The position numbers and the translations under genes are program-made. From positions 124,001-188,000 of the forward strand of contig NZ_JAESIH010000025.1 of the NCBI RefSeq assembly GCF_016756745.1: a DNA stretch of 64,000 nt, written 5' to 3'. This stretch comes from Aminivibrio sp. (GTDB lineage: Bacteria; Synergistota; Synergistia; Synergistales; Aminobacteriaceae). Within the stretch, counting starts at the first letter, position 1. Each line of letters starts with the position of its first letter. The notes beneath the pieces were generated by a model. It did no database searches. It was not told the DNA's origin and saw only the letters and a list, made by a program, of their open reading frames with translations. Below are positions 16,384-23,872 of this stretch, piece by piece.

Positions 16384-18989
16384 AGGTCATCACCAGTCAC
16401 ATGGGCAATGATTTTGACTCGCTGGCAAGCATGGTGGCGGCACAGAAGCTCTATCCCGGCGCCAGGCTCTGCTTGTCCGGCTCCGCAAGCCGCACGGTGA
16501 GAAATTTTCTGAAGAAGCACGGCAGCCGGTGGTCAGTGGCGACACCTAAAAAAATCAAGTTTGACGAGATCACCATGCTCGTCGTGGTGGACGCGAGATC
16601 CCGTTCAAGGATAGGCCCCTTTGCCTCTCTGATGGGGAAAAAGAGCATCCCGGTTCACGTCTATGACCATCACCCCCCCTCATCAGACGATATTGACGCC
16701 GAGTTCATCGCCATCGAGCCGGTCGGGGCGACCACCACCCTCCTCGTGGAAATTCTCCTCGAAAGGAGGATCCCTATTTCCTCCAGCGAGGCGACCCTGT
16801 TCGCCACCGGCATTTACGAGGACACCGGAGGCCTCACCTTCAGCGGCACAACCCCACGGGACTTCGCGGCCGTTGCGAGGATGAAGGAACTCGGGGCCGA
16901 CCTCACAAGCATACCGACGTTCATCGAAATGACCTTCTCCGCTCCGGAGAGGAAAATTCTCGACAGCCTCATTGAAAACAGCTGGGTCAGGTTCATCAAC
17001 GGCGCAAAAGCCGTATTTTCAGCAGTTTCCTCTCCCGGATACGTGGACGGCCTTTCTCTTTTCGTCCACAGGCTGAGGGATTATTTCGACGCCGATATCG
17101 CCATCGCCGCGGTCCGGATGGATACCCGGACTTACCTGATCGGACGCAGCCATGACGATATCCTCGACATGGCTGCCTTCCTTTCCCCCCTCGGAGGAGG
17201 CGGCCATCCACAGGCGGCTTCGGTAACCCTCCATAACGCCAAACCTCTTCCCCTCGTAAAGGAAATGGAGCTTCGGCTTTCCGACGCGATCAAGCCTTCG
17301 CTGACCGCGGGAGACATCATGACGTCGCCCGTCATGGTAATACCGCCGGATTCCTCCGTGGATGACGCCTATAGGATCATGATACGGTACGGCCATTCCG
17401 CCCTCCCCGTGGTGAAGGGAAAGGCCATTCTCGGCCTCATCACGAGGAAAGATCTCGACAAGGCTCACCTCCACGGTTTCGGCAAGACGCTCATAAGGGA
17501 ATTTATGACCGAGGGAGTCATCAGCATTTCGAGGGAAGCCTCGGTGCACGAGGCCCACAGGCTTTTCGTCACCCACAGCATCGGCCGTCTGCCCGTCACC
17601 GACGGAAATCGGATTGCCGGCATCATTACCCGCACCGACCTTGTGAAAGCCCTCTACCCCCTGTCTCTTCCGAGGGAGGAGAGAAGCGATGCCCCTGAGC
17701 TTCCCTGGACCGAGGATGTTTCCTGGCTTCTTGAAAAAAGCCTCTCCCAGGAAACGATCGTTTTGCTGAAAACTTTGGGGGAACGGGCGGAAAATCTCGG
17801 GATGAGAGCCTACATCGTCGGCGGTATTGTGCGGGATCTCTTTCTCGGGCGGGACAATCTCGACCTGGACATCGTGGTGGAAGGGGACGCCCCCCGCTTT
17901 CTGAAAAGCTGGGAAAAAGACGGTCTCCGGGTGTCAGTTCACGAAAGGTACAAGACGGGGACAGTGGTATTCCCGGGAGGCAAGAAAGTCGATGTGGCCA
18001 CCGCCCGGCGGGAATTTTACGAGTTTCCCGTCGCCCAGCCGAAGGTGTCTACCGATTCCCTGAAGCACGACCTCTACCGCCGGGACTTTACCGTCAACGC
18101 CATGGCCGTCTCCATAAACCTGTCCACGTGGGGCATCCTCGTGGATTTCTTCGGCGGACGGAGAGACCTCGGTAAAAAAATCCTGAAGGTCCTCCACAAC
18201 CTGAGTTTTGTGGAAGACCCCACAAGGGTCCTGAGAGGAATCCGGCTTGAGCAGCGGCTCGGTCTTGCCCTGGAGGACAATACCCTGAGGCTCCTGAGAA
18301 GCTGTGTGCGGGGGGGCCTTCTTGTGAGGCTCTCTGGTTTCCGCCTCAGGAGCGAGCTTGAACTTTCCTTCAAGGAGCGTTTCCCCTACCCGGCGGCAAA
18401 ACGGATGGAAGAGCTGGGAGTCTGGGAAGTGCTGTTCCCGGGGCTCCGCATCGGCGAAACCGGAAGAAGAACCTTCAGGCGACTCGGTGCCTTCCTCGGG
18501 CGGATATCCAGGGATTTCCCGGATTTTCGGGGCAGGCAGTGGCTTGCCTTCTTTTCCGCTCTACTCATGGAATCCCCGGAGAATATACGCATTGCCGCCC
18601 TCGATAGGCTGAACCTCCCCGAGTCGGAAAGAGGAATCGTAATTAAGAGCCTTTCCGAACTCGGAGCGGTGGAACATGAACTGGGAGGCCGGTCCGGACC
18701 TTCGAATTCCAGGATCTATGCGTTTCTAAGGGATGCCGACCCGGTGGCCTGCCTTTTCTGGAGTGCCGCTACCGGACGATGGAGGGTCCGGAGGAGGATT
18801 CTTCTATACCTGACCAGACTCCACCGCATATCTCCCGTGTTGAAAGGCAGGGACCTGCTCGAATTGGGATACGGGGCGACCCCGAGAATCGGGGTCATCC
18901 TCGAAAAGCTGAAAATGCTCAGGCTTGACGGCATCCTTGAAAATCGGGATGATGAGGTCCGCTACGTGCGGTATAATTTCCCCCTGTGA
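16380..18989 (+). CDS. DHH phosphoesterase / CBS pair / tRNA nucleotidyltransferase fusion
   Basis: 869-residue multidomain protein. (1) DHH/DHHA1 region, about 1-305: DFDSLASM, VVDARSR, YDHHP and GGGGHPQAA. (2) Two CBS domains, about 312-432, starting GDIMTSPVMVIPP and IREFMTEGVISIS. (3) Class II nucleotidyltransferase head, about 475-600: YIVGGIVRDLFLG, DLDIVVEGDAP, RRDFTVNAMA and DPTRVLRGIRLEQRL, followed by RNA-binding helices. The same architecture occurs in A-adding enzymes such as that of Aquifex, so tRNA 3'-end synthesis or repair is likely. GTG 16380 overlaps the coaE stop (GTGA) and has CGGAGG 13 bases upstream. Whether it adds CCA or only A cannot be told. Confidence 0.9.
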   Translation: MKVITSHMGNDFDSLASMVAAQKLYPGARLCLSGSASRTVRNFLKKHGSRWSVATPKKIKFDEITMLVVVDARSRSRIGPFASLMGKKSIPVHVYDHHPPSSDDIDAEFIAIEPVGATTTLLVEILLERRIPISSSEATLFATGIYEDTGGLTFSGTTPRDFAAVARMKELGADLTSIPTFIEMTFSAPERKILDSLIENSWVRFINGAKAVFSAVSSPGYVDGLSLFVHRLRDYFDADIAIAAVRMDTRTYLIGRSHDDILDMAAFLSPLGGGGHPQAASVTLHNAKPLPLVKEMELRLSDAIKPSLTAGDIMTSPVMVIPPDSSVDDAYRIMIRYGHSALPVVKGKAILGLITRKDLDKAHLHGFGKTLIREFMTEGVISISREASVHEAHRLFVTHSIGRLPVTDGNRIAGIITRTDLVKALYPLSLPREERSDAPELPWTEDVSWLLEKSLSQETIVLLKTLGERAENLGMRAYIVGGIVRDLFLGRDNLDLDIVVEGDAPRFLKSWEKDGLRVSVHERYKTGTVVFPGGKKVDVATARREFYEFPVAQPKVSTDSLKHDLYRRDFTVNAMAVSINLSTWGILVDFFGGRRDLGKKILKVLHNLSFVEDPTRVLRGIRLEQRLGLALEDNTLRLLRSCVRGGLLVRLSGFRLRSELELSFKERFPYPAAKRMEELGVWEVLFPGLRIGETGRRTFRRLGAFLGRISRDFPDFRGRQWLAFFSALLMESPENIRIAALDRLNLPESERGIVIKSLSELGAVEHELGGRSGPSNSRIYAFLRDADPVACLFWSAATGRWRVRRRILLYLTRLHRISPVLKGRDLLELGYGATPRIGVILEKLKMLRLDGILENRDDEVRYVRYNFPL

Positions 18990-19015
18990 GCTTTTTTGAA
19001 GGAGAGTGAAGATCA

Positions 19016-19624
19016 ATGTTTCGTATGCCCGCACTTGCGGACTTGCTGCTGAGCGTTCCCGCCGTTCTCTGGGCCATAACCTTCCACGAGTTCTGCCACG
19101 GCTACATGGCGTACCGGCTCGGAGACCCCACCGCCGCCCGGATGGGCAGGCTGACCCTCAACCCCCTGTACCATTTCGACCCCATAGGGGCCCTCATGCT
19201 CCTTCTTTTCAGGTTCGGATGGGCAAAACCGGTGCCCGTGGACCCGAGATACTTCAAGCATCCCCGGAGGGACATGTTCCTCGTCTCCATCGCGGGAGTG
19301 AGCGGAAACTTTCTCACGGCCTTCCTGTTCGGCATGATCGCCCGGCTCTTTCCGTATCCCTTTCTCGCGATTCCGGCCCTGAGACAGTTTATCTTCCTGA
19401 TGATCGTCATCAATATCGGCCTTGCCGTGTTCAATCTCATCCCCATACCGCCCCTCGACGGCTCGAAGCTGCTGTACCCCCTTCTGCCTCCGGCACTCCT
19501 CGAGAAGTATTTCTGGCTCGAACGGTACGGTTTTTTTGTCCTTATGATCCTGATTGCTCTGGGTGTGGTACAGGCCATCATGGGGCCCGTGGTGATGTTT
19601 TTCCTCAGGCTGATCCTTCTGTAA
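19016..19624 (+). CDS. site-2 protease family (M50) membrane protein
   Basis: Integral membrane zinc metalloprotease-like protein, 202 residues. The HExxH site HEFCH (24-28) lies in the first membrane segment and the third ligand region NLIPIPPLDGSKLL (about 140) in a later one; NPLYHFDPIG (about 49) is also typical. About five hydrophobic segments are visible. There is no PDZ domain, so it belongs to the compact YwhC-like group and not to RseP. Substrate unknown. Shine-Dalgarno GGAGAG; surE follows after 12 bases. Confidence 0.88.
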   Translation: MFRMPALADLLLSVPAVLWAITFHEFCHGYMAYRLGDPTAARMGRLTLNPLYHFDPIGALMLLLFRFGWAKPVPVDPRYFKHPRRDMFLVSIAGVSGNFLTAFLFGMIARLFPYPFLAIPALRQFIFLMIVINIGLAVFNLIPIPPLDGSKLLYPLLPPALLEKYFWLERYGFFVLMILIALGVVQAIMGPVVMFFLRLILL

Positions 19625-19636
19625 GGGAGTTTTATA

Positions 19637-20422
19637 ATGAAACTGCTCATCACCAATGACGACGGCGTTTTCGCCCCCGGCATCGTGGAACTGGCCTCGG
19701 CTCTCTGCCGGCTGGGCCATGAATGTGCCGTAACCGCCCCCGACCGGGAACGGAGCAGCGTCGGGCACTCCATCACCCTGACTCGGCCTCTCAGGCTCTG
19801 GAAGGCCGCTCCGGGACCCTATCCTCCCGAATGCGCAGTATTCGCCTGCGACGGCACTCCGTCCGACTGTGTCGTCCTGGGGATGGAGGAGATCATGCCC
19901 GATCCGGACCTCGTGGTCTCCGGCATCAACAGGGGACCGAACCTGGGCGACGACCTGACCTATTCGGGAACGGTGTCGGCAGCCATGGAAGGGGTCATTC
20001 TCGGACGGGGAGCCATTGCCTTCTCCCTGGACTGCCATGAAAGCGATCAGGAACAGCATTATGAAACCGCCTCCTCGGTTGCGGGAGCCCTGATCGAATT
20101 CATCAGCTCCAATCCGCTTCCCCGCGGAGTCCTTCTGAACGTGAACGTCCCCAATGTACCCTTGTCCCTCCTCAGGGGCATCAGGATCACCCGAAAGGGC
20201 GTCCGGCTGTATGAGGGAAAGGTGACCCGCTTTACCGATCCCGGGGGAAGAACCTACTACTGGGTGGCGGGACGCCCGGAGGACCAGCTCGAAGAGGGGA
20301 GCGACGTCTGGGCGGCGGCAAACGGGTACGTTTCGGTGACTCCAGTGCACATGGACATGACTCATTTCCCTTCCATCGACACGCTCATAGCAGACGGGGC
20401 GGAAAAAATAAACTTCAAGTAA
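19637..20422 (+). CDS. surE: 5'/3'-nucleotidase SurE
   Basis: Metal-dependent nucleoside monophosphate phosphatase, 261 residues. The N-terminal ITNDDGVFAPGI (about 5-16) carries the metal-binding Asp pair; also PDRERSSVGHSIT (about 35), CDGTPSDCV (about 73) and SGINRGPNLGDDLTYSGTV (about 95-113) with the Asn ligand. All active-site blocks are present. Shine-Dalgarno AGGGAG. Ends the compact hypA-to-surE run. Confidence 0.95.
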   Translation: MKLLITNDDGVFAPGIVELASALCRLGHECAVTAPDRERSSVGHSITLTRPLRLWKAAPGPYPPECAVFACDGTPSDCVVLGMEEIMPDPDLVVSGINRGPNLGDDLTYSGTVSAAMEGVILGRGAIAFSLDCHESDQEQHYETASSVAGALIEFISSNPLPRGVLLNVNVPNVPLSLLRGIRITRKGVRLYEGKVTRFTDPGGRTYYWVAGRPEDQLEEGSDVWAAANGYVSVTPVHMDMTHFPSIDTLIADGAEKINFK

Positions 20423-20437
20423 CTGAATGCGAATTGC

Positions 20438-20465
20438 TTGACATATGTTTATTCCTCTGTATAAT
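20438..20465 (+). promoter_or_regulatory. consensus promoter of argG
   Basis: TTGACA (20438-20443), 16-bp spacer, TATAAT (20460-20465): both hexamers are perfect. Start expected near 20472. Such a strong promoter fits control by premature termination downstream. Confidence 0.85.
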
Positions 20466-20471
20466 TTTCTC

Positions 20472-20702
20472 GTCGGCGTTTTGAAAGGCGAAGACGGGGA
20501 AGAGTACTCCTTTGCGGGCAACAGAGAGGAAGAGCCGCGGCTGAAAGCTTTTCCGGCTCCAACGAGGAGGAAGAGGGCCCCTGAGCCTGTTTCGAAGAAA
20601 GGCTTTCGGCCAAGTAGAAACAGACACCGGGCGCATTGCGCGCAAGGCAGGGTGGCACTCGGGCAAACGCCCGCCCTTACCGGGGCGGGTTTTTTATTTT
20701 TA
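20472..20702 (+). promoter_or_regulatory. T-box leader controlling argG
   Basis: The 230-nt leader has T-box landmarks in order: AGTA of the specifier-loop 5' side (20502-20505), the AGAGAGGAAGAGCC / GCGGCTGAAAGC distal stem I block (20523-20547), the T-box AGGGTGGCAC (20649-20658) and a G+C-rich terminator (20670-20700). The tRNA-acceptor bulge reads TGGC, which pairs with GCCA, so it needs a tRNA with discriminator G. A likely specifier is AGG (Arg) at 20574-20576, after GGAAG and before a TGAGC stretch; CGA at 20563-20565 is a less likely alternative. argG makes arginine, so induction by uncharged tRNA-Arg is the natural reading. An in-frame extension of argG through this region is not a coding sequence. 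Confidence 0.82.
20670..20700 (+). terminator. T-box regulated terminator
   Basis: CCCGCCC (20670-20676) / GGGCGGG (20683-20689), 6-nt loop, then TTTTTTATTTTT. It competes with the antiterminator that forms around AGGGTGGCAC. Confidence 0.88.
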
Positions 20703-20723
20703 GAGTATCCTGGAGGGATTTTC

Positions 20724-21950
20724 ATGTCGAAAAAGGGCAAAGTGGTTCTGGCGTACAGCGGCGGTCTTGATACGTCCGTAGCCGTTATGTGGCTTACGGA
20801 ACAGGGATACGACGTGGTCACCATGACGGCCGACGTGGGCCAGCAGGCAGTGGATCTCGAGGCGGCGAAGAACAAGGCGCTGCGAAGCGGAGCGGTGAAA
20901 GCCTATGTTCTCGACCTCAAGAAGGTCTTTGTGGACAAATTCGTCTGGCCCTCCCTGAAGGCAAACGGTATGTACCAGAGCACCTACCCCTTGAACTCAG
21001 CCCTTTCGCGGCCTCTCATCGCAGAGGTTATGGCGGAGATAGCGAAGAAGGAAGGGGCGGTGGCCGTGGCCCACGGGTGCACCGGAAAAGGCCAGGACCA
21101 GGTCCGCATCGAAGTGTGCACCAATGCGCTCAACCCCGAGCTGCAGGTACTCGCGCCCGTCCGCGACTGGCACTTCACCCGCGAGGCGGAGATGGAGTAT
21201 GCTCAGGCCCACGGCATCCCCGTCCTTGCTACGGCCGCTTCGCCCTACAGCATTGACGACAACATCTGGGGCAGGTCCATCGAATGCGGCATTCTCGAGG
21301 ATCCGTGGAACGAGCCCCCATCGGACGCCTTCACTCTTACCGTCGATCCCTGGGACGCGCCGGATGAGCCGGAATACGTGGAGATCGCCTTCAACAAGGG
21401 GATCCCGGTAGCTCTTGACGGACAGAAGATGGATGGTCCGCTCCTCATCGAAACGCTGAACGCCAGGGCCGGACGGCACGGAGTTGGAAGGATCGATATG
21501 CTGGAAGACCGGCTTGTGGGGTTCAAGAGCAGGGAGGTCTATGAATGCCCGGCGGCTGTTACTCTGATCAACGCCCACCGGGCCCTTGAGACCCTGACTC
21601 TTGACAAGAAGGTCATTGCGGCAAAGAAAGAACTGGAAATCAAGTTCAGCGAGCTGACCTATGAAGGCTACTGGTTCTCTCCCCTGAAAGACGCCATCAA
21701 CTCCTTTATCGAAACGACCCAGGAGTACGTTTCCGGGCTTGTTAAAGTCAGGCTGTACAAGGGAGAAGCCGTAGTGAGAGGCATGAAGTCCGTGGATTCC
21801 ATCTACAGCCATGCCCTCGCCACCTATTCGGAGGGAGACGCTTTTGATCACAGCGCCGCCGTAGGTTTCATCAAGATCTGGGGACTTCCCATAAAGACCT
21901 GGAGGCAGGTCCACGAGTCAAAGGAAGCCATCGAGATTCCCGCCCAGTAA
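20724..21950 (+). CDS. argG: argininosuccinate synthase
   Basis: Joins citrulline and aspartate with ATP in arginine synthesis; 408 residues, standard size. ATP-pyrophosphatase P-loop AYSGGLDTSVA (about 10-20), substrate loops STYPLNSALSRPLIA (about 93-107), HGCTGKGQDQVR (about 121-132), PYSIDDNIWGRSIECG (about 180-195) and YECPAA. ATG 20724 has TGGAGGG at 20711-20717 and matches the family N-terminus; frames extending upstream pass through the T-box leader. No other arg genes are adjacent. Ends at a bidirectional terminator. Confidence 0.97.
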   Translation: MSKKGKVVLAYSGGLDTSVAVMWLTEQGYDVVTMTADVGQQAVDLEAAKNKALRSGAVKAYVLDLKKVFVDKFVWPSLKANGMYQSTYPLNSALSRPLIAEVMAEIAKKEGAVAVAHGCTGKGQDQVRIEVCTNALNPELQVLAPVRDWHFTREAEMEYAQAHGIPVLATAASPYSIDDNIWGRSIECGILEDPWNEPPSDAFTLTVDPWDAPDEPEYVEIAFNKGIPVALDGQKMDGPLLIETLNARAGRHGVGRIDMLEDRLVGFKSREVYECPAAVTLINAHRALETLTLDKKVIAAKKELEIKFSELTYEGYWFSPLKDAINSFIETTQEYVSGLVKVRLYKGEAVVRGMKSVDSIYSHALATYSEGDAFDHSAAVGFIKIWGLPIKTWRQVHESKEAIEIPAQ

Positions 21951-21964
21951 CAGGGACGGCAATC

Positions 21965-22008
21965 AAAAAACCGGGGTCTTCCCTTCGAAGGGAGACTCCG
22001 GTTTTTTT
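21965..22008. terminator. bidirectional terminator between argG and purE
   Basis: Near-perfect long stem: AAAAAACCGGGGTCTTCCC (21965-21983) against GGGAGACTCCGGTTTTTTT (21990-22008), loop TTCGAA. A run on one side and T run on the other serve both the plus-strand argG and the minus-strand pur operon. Confidence 0.9.
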
Positions 22009-22032
22009 GAATGCAGCCGCAAAAGAGATTTG

Positions 22033-22566
22033 TCAGGAAAAGACGTCTTCAGAGGGGCAGGGGAGACCGCCGAGATCTTTCCTCACCGAACGGACCGCTT
22101 CCTTTCCCTTTTCGGACCATTCCTCGAGCTTGGCCGCGATATCGTCCCGGTGGAGACCAAGAATCCTTACGGCGAAAAGGGCGGCGTTCTTTACCCCGTC
22201 GATTCCCACCGAGGCAACGGGAACGCCGGGAGGCATCTGGGTCACTGCCAGCAGGGCGTCAATCCCTCCCACGGACCCGGCATTCACCGGAATTCCTACC
22301 ACGGGAAGGGTAGTATGGGCGGCCACCACCCCGGGAAGGGCGGCGGAAAGCCCCGCTGCCGCAACCAGGACCTGTATGCCCCGTTCTCTCGCCCTGGAGG
22401 CGTATCGTGCCACATCCTCCGGGGTCCTGTGGGCCGACGCAACGGTAATTTCCCACGTCACGCCGAAGAAGGTGAAGACGTCCTCAACCTTCTTCACAAG
22501 GTCGAGGTCGGATTTCGATCCGAGCAGAATGCCGATTTCGGGTGCTGTTTTCTCTTCATCTCTCAT
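22033..22566 (-). CDS. purE: 5-(carboxyamino)imidazole ribonucleotide mutase / AIR carboxylase PurE
   Basis: Carboxylation step of purine synthesis, 177 residues. Conserved GILLGSKSDLDLV (about 12-24), SAHRTPEDV (about 44) with the active-site His, and QMPPGVPVASVGID near 110-123. The substrate loop usually reading AGGAAHLPG is AAGLSAALPG here. No purK lies in this operon. Both points raise the possibility that it uses CO2 directly (class II behaviour) rather than N5-CAIR; this is not settled by sequence. Last gene of purCSQLFMNHDE. Confidence 0.93.
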   Translation of the reverse strand: MRDEEKTAPEIGILLGSKSDLDLVKKVEDVFTFFGVTWEITVASAHRTPEDVARYASRARERGIQVLVAAAGLSAALPGVVAAHTTLPVVGIPVNAGSVGGIDALLAVTQMPPGVPVASVGIDGVKNAALFAVRILGLHRDDIAAKLEEWSEKGKEAVRSVRKDLGGLPCPSEDVFS

Positions 22567-22581
22567 TGTGCAGTTCCTCCT

Positions 22582-23859
22582 TTACCTGAATGCCTTTCGG
22601 CCTATGTCCTTTCTGCAGTGCATGTTTTGAAACGTGATCCGGGAAGCTCCCTCGTACGCCTTTGCAATAGCCTCCTCCAGGGTATTCCCCAAGCCTACGG
22701 CGCTGAGTACCCTGCCGCCGGAGGTGACAAAACGACCTTCCGGGTCCAGGGCGGTGCCTCCGTGGAAAACGAGGAAATCCGTCATTCCGGATGCTTCGTC
22801 GAGGCCCGCGATTCTTTTCCCCTTTTCGAATGGCCCGGGATATCCTCCGGAAGCCAGAACCACATCGGCGGCCCAACGAACGGGGTCACGGTATGAAAAT
22901 TCGCTCAGCCGTCCTTCACAGCATGCGATGATCATCTCCCCGAAATCATCCTCGAGAAGAGGCAGCACCACCTGGGCTTCAGGGTCTCCGAACCGGACAT
23001 TGTACTCGATGACCCTGGGCATCCTGTCCGGGCCGATCATCAATCCCGCGTAGAGTACGCCGCAGTAGGAGATGCCGTCATCCCGAAGGCCCCGGAACGT
23101 CGGCTCGAGAATCAGGTTCCTGATCCTGTCGGCAAGGGACGAATCAACCCACGGCACAGGGGAAAAGGCACCCATTCCACCCGTATTCGGGCCTTTATCC
23201 CCGTCGAACACTCTTTTATGGTCCTGGCTCGGGGGAAGCATCCTCCAGGTCCGGCCGTCGGTGACGGCGAGAATAGTCAGTTCCTCTCCTTCCAGGGCAT
23301 CCTCAATGATGACCTTTCTTCCTGATTCTCCGAGGATGCCATCTTCGATCATCCCCCGGGCGGCCTGTATCGCTTCCTCCATGGAAGAAGCGATAACCAC
23401 GCCCTTGCCTGCGGCCAAGCCGTCGGCTTTGACTATAAAGGGAGGACGGCGTTTTTCAAGGGCTGCCCGCACTTCCCCCACGGTTGAGCAAAGATCCCAC
23501 GGCGCCGTGGGGATGCCGTGCCTCCCCAGAAATTTCTTGGCGTGGAGCTTGCTGCCTTCGAGCATTGCTCCGGCCTTTCCGGGGCCGAATACTGAAAGCC
23601 CCTCATTCCGGAGGTCATCTGCGAGACCGGCGACAAGAGGACCTTCCGGACCGATGACCACGAGGCTGATGGAATGAGCCCGAATAACGGGAAGAAGCTC
23701 CCCGGCGGTAGGGCCTGCGGAAGGGTGGAGAACGGCGATAGAAGCCATGCCCGCATTTCCCGGAGCTGCATGAATGGTCCCCACGGCCCCCGATTTCGAG
23801 AGGGCCCACACGATGGCGTGTTCCCTGGCTCCACTGCCGACAACCAGAACGTTTTTCAT
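22582..23859 (-). CDS. purD: phosphoribosylamine-glycine ligase
   Basis: GAR synthetase, 425 residues, ATP-grasp enzyme making glycinamide ribonucleotide. N-terminal NVLVVGSGAREHAI (3-16), the ATP-grasp block VKADGLAAGKGVVIA (about 143-157), DHKRVFDGDKGPNTGGMGA (about 215-233) and NVRFGDPEAQ (about 288-297) with metal ligands. Sits 13 bases after purH and 15 before purE in the minus-strand operon. Confidence 0.97.
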   Translation of the reverse strand: MKNVLVVGSGAREHAIVWALSKSGAVGTIHAAPGNAGMASIAVLHPSAGPTAGELLPVIRAHSISLVVIGPEGPLVAGLADDLRNEGLSVFGPGKAGAMLEGSKLHAKKFLGRHGIPTAPWDLCSTVGEVRAALEKRRPPFIVKADGLAAGKGVVIASSMEEAIQAARGMIEDGILGESGRKVIIEDALEGEELTILAVTDGRTWRMLPPSQDHKRVFDGDKGPNTGGMGAFSPVPWVDSSLADRIRNLILEPTFRGLRDDGISYCGVLYAGLMIGPDRMPRVIEYNVRFGDPEAQVVLPLLEDDFGEMIIACCEGRLSEFSYRDPVRWAADVVLASGGYPGPFEKGKRIAGLDEASGMTDFLVFHGGTALDPEGRFVTSGGRVLSAVGLGNTLEEAIAKAYEGASRITFQNMHCRKDIGRKAFR

Positions 23860-23872
23860 TCTCCCCGCCTCT

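Noticed and set aside
20445-20723. N-terminal extension of argG by 93 codons
   Set aside because: The extension spans the -10 promoter element, T-box and terminator; ArgG families start at the 20724 ATG.
19013-20875. 620-codon minus-strand open frame
   Set aside because: It lies antisense to the M50 protease, surE and the T-box leader, all well supported; its translation has no family features and is a by-product of GC-rich codon use.
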